The notes below the pieces were generated by a model that was given only the letters and a program-made list of their open reading frames with translations, had not been told where the DNA came from and ran no database searches. 18,301 nt of DNA from JALYUA01 sp038229875 (GTDB taxonomy: Bacteria > Acidobacteriota > Thermoanaerobaculia > UBA5066 > Gp7-AA6): positions 1-18,301 of the forward strand of contig JBBROA010000085.1 in NCBI GenBank assembly GCA_038229875.1, read 5' to 3'. Positions 1-6,861 of this stretch are shown here, piece by piece (position 1 is the first letter of the stretch; each line of letters opens with the position of its first letter). The translations under genes were made by a program, and so were the position numbers.

Positions 1-209
1 CACCCAAACGACGCTAAAAGCGGCCGGCGCGGTTTTCCGCTCCCTCCCCCCGCGCCGGGGTTTCGGGTGGGGTGGGGGGCCCCGCAGGCAGGCGCTGAGT
101 CTCGCCCCCCGTTGACCAGGCCGATTCCGCGAAGCGTGTCGACACCTCCTGTCACCCGAGCACGCTGGACAAACGAAAACGCAGAGACGGGGGCTGACAG
201 AATCCGGCC
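1..209. other. Non-coding leader region upstream of the repair block
   Basis: I see no convincing gene here. An open frame from position 67 is a high-GC shadow with no recognisable protein character. The stretch holds a strong G-run cluster at 57-79 (four runs separated by 4, 1 and 1 bases) preceded by a C-run at 44-51. It also holds a perfect 10-bp palindrome GTGTCGACAC at 136-145. A promoter for the downstream SRPBCC-photolyase pair is expected in this stretch, but no clear -35/-10 pair could be picked out. Confidence 0.5.
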
Positions 210-674
210 GTGCCTGTCCTCGAGACGACGACCCGTGTGTCCGCTCCTCTCGAGGAGGTGTTCGCCTTTTTTTCGGACCCGGGGAACCTCGCGCGCATCA
301 CTCCTCCCTGGTTGCGGTTTCGCATGGCTTCCCCCGCGCCGCCGCGGATGGAAGAGGGCGCCCGCATCGAGTATCGGATCCGGTGGATGGTCTTCACCCT
401 GCGGTGGCTGACCGTGATCGCGCGGTGGGTCCCGGGCGTCGAGTTTCAGGACCGGCAGGAGCGCGGACCGTATCGGACCTGGATCCACACGCACCGTTTC
501 GAGCGCGAGGGGGATCGGGTGCTGATGCGCGACCGCGTGGAGTACGAGCTTCCCTTCGGCGTGCTCGGACGGATCGCGCATGCGTTGCTCGTCCGGCGGC
601 AGCTCGAAGGGATTTTCGAGTACCGGCGGCGCGCGATCGAGAAAATCTTCCCGGCGAAGCAGAGGGGATCTTGA
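210..674 (+). CDS. SRPBCC family protein (ligand-binding/cyclase-like), photolyase-linked
   Basis: The 154-residue product fits the small SRPBCC (START/Bet v1-like) fold. It has an N-terminal strand ending in 'SAPLEEVFAFFSDPGNL', a middle 'GPYRTWIHTHRFE' strand pair, 'MRDRVEYELPFGVLG', and a C-terminal helix with 'IFEYRRRAIEKIF'. These blocks are typical of the stand-alone SRPBCC proteins annotated as ligand-binding or cyclase/dehydrase-like. The ligand is unknown. The GTG at 210 was chosen because the family begins with this type of strand directly after the initiator; the next ATG would remove it. There is no strong Shine-Dalgarno at a normal distance. Its stop codon overlaps the TTG start of the photolyase gene by 4 bp (TTGA), so the two are probably co-translated. 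From memory, this family is often found next to photolyase genes. A role in photolyase function is an inference only. Confidence 0.85.
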   Translation: MPVLETTTRVSAPLEEVFAFFSDPGNLARITPPWLRFRMASPAPPRMEEGARIEYRIRWMVFTLRWLTVIARWVPGVEFQDRQERGPYRTWIHTHRFEREGDRVLMRDRVEYELPFGVLGRIAHALLVRRQLEGIFEYRRRAIEKIFPAKQRGS

Positions 675-2077
675 GCGCGATCATCCACTGGTTTCGCCGG
701 GATCTGAGGATCACCGACAACACGGCCCTCGCCGCGGCCGCGCGAGACGCCGACCGGGTCATTCCCGTGTTCGTGCTCGACGACCACTACGGCGGCGATC
801 CCAAGATCGGGCCGGCGCGATTCCGATTTCTTCGCGAGAGCCTCGAGGAGCTCCAGGGCGCGCTCGTCGCCGCGGGCGGACGCCTCGTCGTCAGGCCCGG
901 GCCGGCCGCGCGGGCGCTTCCGGAGCTCGTCGCGGAGACGGGCGCAACGGCCGTGTACGCCAACGCGGAAATCGGCCCATATCCCGACGAACGGGACGCC
1001 GCCGCCGCCGCCGCGCTCCGCCGGATCGGCGCGGAGTTGCGGCTCTTCCCCGACGCGCTCTTAGTCGAGCCGGACGCGCTCCTCTCGGGCTCCGGCGAGC
1101 CCTACACCGTCTACACACCGTTTGCCCGCCGGTGGGAAGAGATCGAAAAGATCGCGCCTGTTCCGGCCCCCGCGCGACTCGCGACCCCCGCTCTCCGGAC
1201 CGTTCCGATCGCGCGGGTACGCGCCTGGCACAATCTGCCGGTTGACCCGCTCGCACCGCGAGGAGGCGAGTCGGAAGCCAGCAGGCTCCTCTCACGCTTC
1301 TGCAAACGCGCTCTCGCTTCCTACGGAATCGCCCGCAACAGTCCAGGGAAGGAAGGCACGTCCCGGCTCTCTCCCCACCTGCATTTCGGCACGATCTCTC
1401 CGAGGACGGTGCGGGAGAAAATCCTGGAGTCCTCGAAAAATCCCCGCGTCGCGGCCGCCTTCATTCGCGAGCTCACGTGGCGCGACTTCTACCATCACGT
1501 CCTCTTTCACTTCCCGCGCGTCGCGACCGAGAGCTTCCGTCCTGAGCTCGATCGCCTCGCCTGGAAAACGAATCCTCCCGCGCTGGCCGCCTGGCGCGCG
1601 GGCGAAACGGGCTACCCGCTCGTCGACGCCGCGATGCGGCAGCTCGCATCGACGCACTGGATGCACAACCGGGCACGGATGGTTGTCGCCTCCTTTTTGA
1701 CGAAAGACCTTCACGTGCACTGGAGGGAGGGGCAGGCCTGGTTCGAGCACGAGCTCGCCGACGCGGACCTCGCGAGCAACAATGGAGGGTGGCAGTGGGC
1801 TGCCGGATCCGGGACCGACGCCGCGCCATACTTCCGCATCTTCAATCCGGTCCTCCAGTCGAAGAAATTCGACCCGGACGGCTCGTACATTCGCCGCCAC
1901 GTCCCCGCGCTCGGCCGGGTGCCCGACGAGAAGATCCACGAGCCCTGGACGATGACGCCGGAGGAAGAGCGGGCCGCGGGTTGTTGTATCGGCCTCGACT
2001 ACCCGGCGCCGATCGTCGATCACGCGGCGGAGCGGCGCGTCGCGCTCGCGATGATGGAGGACATCCGGAAACGCTGA
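671..2077 (+). CDS. phrB: Class I deoxyribodipyrimidine (CPD) photolyase
   Basis: A 468-residue flavoprotein that uses light to split cyclobutane pyrimidine dimers. The N-terminal Rossmann-like antenna domain starts 'IHWFRRDLRITDNTAL'. The C-terminal FAD domain has 'ELTWRDFYHH' (E267, W270, lesion-pocket positions) and 'WMHNRARM'. It also has 'NNGGWQWA' with 'GTDAAPYFRIFNP'. The electron-transfer tryptophan triad is intact as W298, W351 and W374, each 8 below the E. coli numbering (306, 359, 382), and N370 matches the flavin-contacting Asn. The frame stays open upstream to 383, but that stretch is antisense-like shadow of the SRPBCC gene. The TTG at 671 has AGAGGGGA just upstream and gives the normal family start and length. 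It is coupled by TTGA overlap to the SRPBCC gene. A 42-bp gap leads to the exonuclease gene. A cryptochrome role cannot be excluded from sequence, but the signature favours CPD repair. Confidence 0.95.
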   Translation: MSAIIHWFRRDLRITDNTALAAAARDADRVIPVFVLDDHYGGDPKIGPARFRFLRESLEELQGALVAAGGRLVVRPGPAARALPELVAETGATAVYANAEIGPYPDERDAAAAAALRRIGAELRLFPDALLVEPDALLSGSGEPYTVYTPFARRWEEIEKIAPVPAPARLATPALRTVPIARVRAWHNLPVDPLAPRGGESEASRLLSRFCKRALASYGIARNSPGKEGTSRLSPHLHFGTISPRTVREKILESSKNPRVAAAFIRELTWRDFYHHVLFHFPRVATESFRPELDRLAWKTNPPALAAWRAGETGYPLVDAAMRQLASTHWMHNRARMVVASFLTKDLHVHWREGQAWFEHELADADLASNNGGWQWAAGSGTDAAPYFRIFNPVLQSKKFDPDGSYIRRHVPALGRVPDEKIHEPWTMTPEEERAAGCCIGLDYPAPIVDHAAERRVALAMMEDIRKR

Positions 2078-2119
2078 ACGCCCGACGGGACGGCGCTGTT
2101 TCGACGGAGAATTCATCCG

Positions 2120-3124
2120 ATGGCCGACTCTGCCGCCCCGCATCTCGAGCTCCGTCCGGAAGGAATCTTCGTCCCGGCGTTCGACGCCTGGATCGACCCT
2201 CACGCGCCGGCGCCGCGCGCGATCGTTTCCCATGCCCACGCGGACCACGCGGCGCCCGGGCACGGCGAAGTCTGGGCGACAGCCGCCACGCTCGGGATCT
2301 ACCGGCGGCGTAATCCCGAGTGGAGCGGGCCGGCGCGCACGCTCGCGTACGGCGAAACCGTACAGGGAGCGGGCGCCGAGCTCACTCTGTTCCCCTCCGG
2401 CCACATCCTCGGCTCGGCACAGGTCCGAATCGAGGGCGCGTCGGGATCGGTTCTCTACACCGGGGACTTCCGGCGCGGCGCTTCGCGCACGGCGACACCG
2501 GCACAGGCGCCTCGAGCGGATGTCCTCGTCACCGAGTCGACGTTCGGTCTGCCGGTCTTCCGGTTTCCAACGCGGGCGGCGCTCGAAGCCCGGCTCGTCT
2601 CGGCTTGCCAGGCCGCCGCCGATGACGGCGTGATCCCCGTCCTTCTCGCATACGCTCTTGGAAAGTCTCAGGAGGCGGCGCTCGTCCTCGCGGAGGCCGG
2701 GATTCCGACGGTCCTTCACGGCGCCATGTGGAAGCTCCTCCCTGAGTACGAAGCGGCCGGTTTCGTTTTCCCGCTCTCGCGCCCCTACGACAGCGGCCCC
2801 GTCCAGCCGGGAGAAGTCCTCATCGTTCCCCCGAACTGCGCCCGCACGCCCGTCGTCCGCCAGGTCCGCAAGCGGCGCATCGCGTATCTATCCGGGTGGG
2901 CGCTCCGGGAGGCCTCGCGCGCCGAGCATGACGCAGAGATCCTCCTCCCCTTCTCTGACCACGCCGACTTCGACGAGCTCCTCGCGCACGCCGCGGAGGT
3001 CGCGCCCCGGCGCGTGCTGACGCACCACGGTTACGCGCGCGACTTCGCGCGGATCCTGCAGGCGAGAGGCGTCGACGCGGTCCCGCTCGCCGAGGGCGGG
3101 GAACGCGCGGCGGAGGATCCGTGA
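2120..3124 (+). CDS. Ligase-associated DNA exonuclease (metallo-beta-lactamase fold)
   Basis: A 334-residue protein of the metallo-beta-lactamase/beta-CASP-like nuclease group that is characteristically encoded next to ATP-dependent ligases. Metal-binding motifs are visible in order: H38-A-H40-A-D42-H43, then 'SGHILGSAQ', 'YTGDF', 'TEST', a C-terminal 'FSDHADF' and 'THHGYARDF'. There is no signal peptide, so it should be cytoplasmic. The expected role is trimming DNA ends or flaps before sealing; the exact polarity is not known to me. The ATG at 2120 is preceded by GGAG about 12 bases upstream. Its TGA stop overlaps the GTG start of the ligase gene in GTGA, which strongly suggests coupled synthesis and a joint task. 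The Lhr-like helicase and the PdeM-type phosphoesterase that often complete this cluster are not in the window. Confidence 0.92.
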   Translation: MADSAAPHLELRPEGIFVPAFDAWIDPHAPAPRAIVSHAHADHAAPGHGEVWATAATLGIYRRRNPEWSGPARTLAYGETVQGAGAELTLFPSGHILGSAQVRIEGASGSVLYTGDFRRGASRTATPAQAPRADVLVTESTFGLPVFRFPTRAALEARLVSACQAAADDGVIPVLLAYALGKSQEAALVLAEAGIPTVLHGAMWKLLPEYEAAGFVFPLSRPYDSGPVQPGEVLIVPPNCARTPVVRQVRKRRIAYLSGWALREASRAEHDAEILLPFSDHADFDELLAHAAEVAPRRVLTHHGYARDFARILQARGVDAVPLAEGGERAAEDP

Positions 3125-4806
3125 GCGAGTACTGCGCGCTGGCCGACGCCCTCGAGGGGGCCGCGGCGACCCGCAGCAAGCTCGTCAAAATCGAGCGGCT
3201 CGCCGCCGCGCTCGCGCCGCTCTCGGGGGAGGAGCTCGTCGCAGCCGCGCGGCTGCTCTCCGGATCTCCATTCGCGGAGTGGGAGCAAGCCGTCACGTCG
3301 GTCGGCTGGGCGACGCTCGCCCGCGCCGCGAGCGCGGTGACCGGGTGGGACAAGGAGACAATCGGCGCCTCCGCCCGAGCGATCGGGGATCTCGGGGAAG
3401 CGATCGGGCTGATGCTTCCGGAGGAAAACGAACAGCCCGGCCGCGGCGGCCTGCAGGTGCTCGAGGTCGAAACCCGGCTGCGCGAGCTCGCCACGCTGCG
3501 AAAAGCCGCGCAGAAGCAGGCGATCCTGGAAGACCTGTTGCGCCGCGCCAGCCGCGTCGAAGCGCGCTATCTCGTCAAGACGCTCTCAGGCGGGCTGCGC
3601 GTCGGCGCCGACCTCGCGACGGTCGAAGAGGCGATCGCGGCGGCTTTTCATGCGGAGCGCGAGACGGTCGCGCGCGCGCGACGCGACTGCGGGGACATCG
3701 GCGAGACCGCCGAGGCCGCACGCGCCGGCACCCTCGACGCGATCCGCTTCCGCCTCTTTCACCCGATCGGATTCATGCTCGCATCTCCGATCGAGAACCC
3801 GGAGGAGATCGTCCCCGAGCTGCCGCTCTTCGCTGTCGAAGACAAGTTCGACGGCATCCGGGCGCATGCGCACAAGTCCGGCTCGCGGGTGGTGCTCTTC
3901 TCGCGAACGCTCGACGACGTGACGGCGCAGTTTCCCGAGATCGCGCTGGCGCTCGCGGCGCCTCCCGGCCAATTCCTCCTGGATGGAGAGATCGTCGCGT
4001 GGACCGGGGATCGGGCCGACTCGTTCTTCCGTCTTCAGCGCAGGCTCGGGAGGAAGGCCCCCCCCGCGGACCTTCTCGCGGAGATTCCGGTCGCGTTCAT
4101 CGCTTACGACTGCCTCGCGTCGGGCGAGACGCCGCTCTTCGAACGCCCCTGGAGCGAACGCCGGAAAGAGCTCGAGCGCCTCGCGGAGGGCGGCGGGTTT
4201 CTCCTGTCGCGGGTCCGCCGCGCTTCGGACGGCCCCGGTCTCGAGGCCTTTTTCTCGGAGGCCCGCGAGCGAGGCAACGAAGGGCTGATGTTCAAGCGCG
4301 AGGACTCACCCTACCAGGCCGGAAAGCGCGGGCGCGCGTGGCGCAAGTGGAAGAAGGCGCTGGCGACTCTGGACGTCGTCGTCACCGCCGTAGAGCAGGG
4401 AAACGGCAAGCGCGCCGGCATGCTCTCGGATTACACGTTTGCGGTGCGCGACGGCGATCGCCTGGTCAACATCGGCAAGGCGTACACCGGCCTGACCGAC
4501 GAGGAGATCCGCCGCATGGGCTCGGTCTTCCGGAAGATCACCGTCGCGAAGTACGGGCCGGTTCGCGCGGTCGCGCCGCAGGTCGTACTGGAGGTCGCGT
4601 TCGACACGATCCAGAAGAGCGCCCGACACAAGTCCGGGTTCGCGCTGCGTTTCCCGCGCATCGTCCGGCTCCGCGAGGACAAGACCCCGGAGGAGGCGGA
4701 CACGGTGGAGTCGGTCGAAGCGATCTGGCGAGGGATTCAGGGGATGCCGGTGGCGGCGCCGGAGCCGGGAGCCGAGCGACCACCCGGAGCGAAACTTCCG
4801 CGGTAG
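3121..4806 (+). CDS. lig: ATP-dependent DNA ligase
   Basis: A 561-residue ligase sealing 3'-OH/5'-phosphate nicks via a lysyl-AMP intermediate. The N-terminal ~210 residues form the helical DNA-binding domain seen in archaeal/eukaryotic ligase I-like enzymes. Adenylation motifs follow: motif I K242-F-D-G, motif III 'LLDGEIVAW' (D288, G289, E290), motif IV 'EGLMFK' (E387, K392) and motif V 'WRKWKK' (K411, K412). The remaining C-terminal part is the OB-fold. The family-like sequence ends near 'VESVEAIWRGIQ'. The last ~20 residues, ending in 'ERPPGAKLPR', and the TAG stop are encoded by a copy of the dispersed repeat found downstream, so this tail looks acquired. The GTG start overlaps the exonuclease stop. 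Such bacterial ATP-dependent ligases are usually accessory to NAD-dependent LigA and used in repair; that is family knowledge, not shown here. Confidence 0.96.
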   Translation: MSEYCALADALEGAAATRSKLVKIERLAAALAPLSGEELVAAARLLSGSPFAEWEQAVTSVGWATLARAASAVTGWDKETIGASARAIGDLGEAIGLMLPEENEQPGRGGLQVLEVETRLRELATLRKAAQKQAILEDLLRRASRVEARYLVKTLSGGLRVGADLATVEEAIAAAFHAERETVARARRDCGDIGETAEAARAGTLDAIRFRLFHPIGFMLASPIENPEEIVPELPLFAVEDKFDGIRAHAHKSGSRVVLFSRTLDDVTAQFPEIALALAAPPGQFLLDGEIVAWTGDRADSFFRLQRRLGRKAPPADLLAEIPVAFIAYDCLASGETPLFERPWSERRKELERLAEGGGFLLSRVRRASDGPGLEAFFSEARERGNEGLMFKREDSPYQAGKRGRAWRKWKKALATLDVVVTAVEQGNGKRAGMLSDYTFAVRDGDRLVNIGKAYTGLTDEEIRRMGSVFRKITVAKYGPVRAVAPQVVLEVAFDTIQKSARHKSGFALRFPRIVRLREDKTPEEADTVESVEAIWRGIQGMPVAAPEPGAERPPGAKLPR

Positions 4807-4972
4807 TCCGCGGTCAACTCGATCGGGAATCGGGAGCCGAGCGACCCAACGGGAGCGAGACGGCCGCGGTACGCCGCGGTCAACTCCATCGGGAATCGGA
4901 AATGAATAGGAAGCCGGGCGACCAAGGGACAAGACGGCCGCGGTATCTCGCGGTCAAATCATCGGGAATACC
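4767..4972 (+). repeat. Three sense copies of a ~54-bp dispersed repeat at the 3' end of lig
   Basis: Copies lie at 4767-4820, 4832-4886 and 4909-4960. Each starts GGGAGCCGAGCGACC, continues through a GGGAGCGAGACGG-like block, and ends with CCGCGG-TANN-CCGCGG followed by TCAACTC. Short spacers contain ATCGGGAAT, and a last spacer-like piece reaches 4972. The first copy is the most diverged in its middle and overlaps the ligase reading frame, giving its TAG stop. The third copy is degenerate (TCGCGG in the second half-site). All three read in the direction of lig transcription. Confidence 0.9.
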
Positions 4973-5019
4973 AGACGCCCCGCGCTTGAAAAAGATTACC
5001 CGGAAAAAGCGATGGGCTG

Positions 5020-5054
5020 AAAAAAAGGCGGGCCCGGCTCACCGGCCGGGCCCG
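5020..5054 (-). terminator. Rho-independent terminator of the rng (mre) operon
   Basis: A 10-bp perfect G/C stem pairs 5029-5038 with 5045-5054 (core CGGGCCCGG) around a 6-base loop. On the minus strand the stem is followed after two bases by seven consecutive T residues (A-run at 5020-5026 on the plus strand). No T-run follows on the plus strand, so it acts in one direction. It lies about 310 bp beyond the rng stop codon and is the natural end of the minus-strand operon. Confidence 0.85.
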
Positions 5055-5100
5055 AGGAAGGAAGGTATCGCGTGCTGCCCGTTGAAACCGGGCTCGGGCG

Positions 5101-5127
5101 CGGGATCATTCCCGGGTTTTCTTATTT
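5101..5127 (+). terminator. Candidate terminator of the ligase transcript
   Basis: A 5-bp stem (CGGGA at 5101-5105 with TCCCG at 5110-5114, loop TCAT) is followed by a T-rich tail TTTTCTTATTT at 5117-5127 on the plus strand. The stem is short, but an alternative pairing using the upstream CCGGG at about 5088-5092 could strengthen it. The position between lig and the oppositely oriented rng supports a role as transcription stop. Confidence 0.5.
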
Positions 5128-5159
5128 CGATTCCCGACTCGCCCCGGGGCCGTTCGTCG

Positions 5160-5339
5160 GTCGACCGGAGTACCGCGGCCCGTCTCGCTCCCGCTGGTGG
5201 CTCGGTTCCGCTTGAGTTGACTGCGGGATACCGCGGCCGTCTCGCTCCCGTTGGTCGCTCGGCTCCCGATTCCCGGCTCCCGATCGAGTTGACCGCGGAC
5301 TACCGCGGCCGTCTCGCTCCCGTTGGTCGCTCGGCTCCC
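5160..5339 (-). repeat. Three sense copies of the ~54-bp dispersed repeat at the 3' end of rng
   Basis: Copies lie at 5286-5339, 5214-5267 and 5160-5209 in order of transcription. They are the reverse complement of the copies after lig, but in the same sense relative to rng, whose stop codon is at 5368-5370. The two nearest rng agree closely with each other; the distal one has lost part of the second CCGCGG half-site. Spacers again contain GGGAATC and GGGAGCC pieces. Confidence 0.9.
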
Positions 5340-5367
5340 GATTCCCGGCTCCCGGTTCACGACTGCC

Positions 5368-6861
5368 TCACCTCGGAACGATCTCGTACTCCTCCGGGGA
5401 AAGCGTCGGATCCGACTGAATCTCGAGATCCACGCCCAGACGCTGCTGGACGTCGGCCAGAACCGCCCGTTCCTCGTCGGCGAGGAGCCGCGCGAGCGAG
5501 GGAGGCACCCGCACTCTGATGGTCTCCCCGGGGTTGTAGAGGGTCGGCGGGCGCAGCAGGTCGCGGCGGAGCTCCAGGGCCAGGGTCAGGTCCGTGCGCA
5601 CCCGGCCGCGGCCAGAGCAGCACGGGCAGGGGCGCGTGAGCGTCTTCTCGAGGTTGCCCCGCGACCGCTGCCGCGTGACCTCGACTAAACCGAATTCCGA
5701 AAGCTGCAGAATCCGCGTGCGGGCGCGGTCACGCGCGAGCTCCTGCTCGAGCTTCTCGAAGACCTCGTGCCGGTGGGCGGGGTCTCCCATGTCGATGAAG
5801 TCGATCACGAGGAGCCCGCCGAGGTCCCGCAGCCGGATCTGCCGGGCGATCTCCGGCACCGCCTCGAGATTCGTGGCGAAGACCGTGTCCTCGAGGGCGT
5901 CCTTGCCGACGAATTTTCCGGTGTTGACGTCGATCGCGACCAGAGCTTCCGTCTGCTGGATCACGATCGAGCCTCCGGAGGGGAGCTCGACGTGCCGCCG
6001 CAGGGCGCGGGCGATCTCCTGATCCACCGCGGCGGCCTCGAAGAGGGGCGGCTCGCCTTGGGCCAGCTCCACCGCTCCCACGAGAGAAGGCGCGACCGCT
6101 CCGAGGAACTCGACCAGCCGCGCGTACGTGGGCTCGTCGTCCACCTTGATCGCGGCGAAATCCGTCGAGACCAGATCGCGCACGACGCGGAGCGCGAGGT
6201 CGAGCTCTCGGTGCAGGAGGGCCGGCGAGGTCGACCTCTCCGCCTGCTTCGCGATCCGCTCCGCGAGGTCGACGAGATACCTCTGGTCCGCGGCAAGCTC
6301 GGCCAGACCGGCGCCCGCCGCGGCGGTTCGCGCGATGAGACCCCCGGAGCCGGGCAGCTCCTCGAGGAGGTGGCGCAGCCTCTCGCGTTCGGTCTCGTCG
6401 CTGATCCGGCGGGACATGCCGATCTCGCGCGCGGACGGGAGGTAGACGAGAGTCCGACCCGGGAGCGACAGGGCGGCGGTGACGCGCGGCCCCTTGCCGG
6501 AAAGCGGGTCCTTCGTGACCTGCACCACGATCTCCTGGCCTTCCTTGACGAGATCGTCGATCCGCGGACGGTCCTCGGGAGCCGCACCACGGCCGGCGGC
6601 GCCCCCCGTCTCGTCCCCTTCGTCCTCGACGCTGGCGGGCAGCGCGTCCTCGACATAGAGGAACGCGTCGCGGTCGAGCCCGATCGAAACGAACGCCGCC
6701 TGCATCCCGGGAAGCACCCGGTGGACGCGGCCCAGGTAGATGTTGCCGACGAGCCCGCGGTGCTCGCGCCGCTCGTGGAACACCTCGACGACGCGCTGGT
6801 CCTCCATGACCGCCACCCGGGTCTCGGGCGGGGTCGCATTGACGAGGAGCTCCTTCCTCAC
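5368..6861 (-). CDS. rng: Ribonuclease G (RNase E/G family)
   Basis: A 497-residue endoribonuclease of the RNase E/G family, cleaving AU-rich single-stranded RNA and acting in rRNA and mRNA processing. It begins 'RKELLVNATPPETRVAV', the usual RNase G opening, followed by the S1 RNA-binding subdomain ('GNIYLGRVHRVLPGMQAAFVSIG'). The subdomain carries an acidic Gly/Ala-rich insert. Catalytic metal-binding aspartates are D311 in 'AIDVNTGKF' and D354 in 'VIDFIDM'. The zinc-link has C412-P-C-C415, matching the CPxC pattern that holds the dimer together. There is no long disordered C-terminal scaffold, so RNase G is preferred over RNase E. The frame is open far upstream, but the GTG at 6861 overlaps the rodA stop (GTGA) and gives the correct N-terminus. 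Placement at the end of an mre operon parallels E. coli. Confidence 0.95.
   Translation of the reverse strand: MRKELLVNATPPETRVAVMEDQRVVEVFHERREHRGLVGNIYLGRVHRVLPGMQAAFVSIGLDRDAFLYVEDALPASVEDEGDETGGAAGRGAAPEDRPRIDDLVKEGQEIVVQVTKDPLSGKGPRVTAALSLPGRTLVYLPSAREIGMSRRISDETERERLRHLLEELPGSGGLIARTAAAGAGLAELAADQRYLVDLAERIAKQAERSTSPALLHRELDLALRVVRDLVSTDFAAIKVDDEPTYARLVEFLGAVAPSLVGAVELAQGEPPLFEAAAVDQEIARALRRHVELPSGGSIVIQQTEALVAIDVNTGKFVGKDALEDTVFATNLEAVPEIARQIRLRDLGGLLVIDFIDMGDPAHRHEVFEKLEQELARDRARTRILQLSEFGLVEVTRQRSRGNLEKTLTRPCPCCSGRGRVRTDLTLALELRRDLLRPPTLYNPGETIRVRVPPSLARLLADEERAVLADVQQRLGVDLEIQSDPTLSPEEYEIVPR

Noticed and set aside
136..145. Perfect palindrome GTGTCGACAC as an operator for the photolyase block
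   Set aside because: A single short palindrome is expected by chance in such DNA, and no recognised regulator site or nearby promoter supports it.
383..670. N-terminal extension of the photolyase frame (96 extra codons)
   Set aside because: It overlaps the real SRPBCC gene in another frame, has an Arg/Ala-rich shadow composition, and TTG 671 gives the family N-terminus with a good ribosome site.
4767..5339. Regularly spaced repeats resembling a CRISPR array
   Set aside because: Repeats are ~54 bp, spacers are only 11-24 bp and related to each other, the array inverts in the middle, and no cas gene is present.
5106..5360. Small protein containing repeated SRATNGSETAAV peptides (minus strand)
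   Set aside because: It is simply the translation of the non-coding repeats, which are stop-free in one frame; no ribosome site and the ligase uses another frame of the same repeat.
3279..5519. 746-codon plus-strand open frame overlapping lig and the repeat region
   Set aside because: Arg/Gly-rich translation without any family motif; a high-GC shadow of lig that continues by chance through the stop-free repeats.
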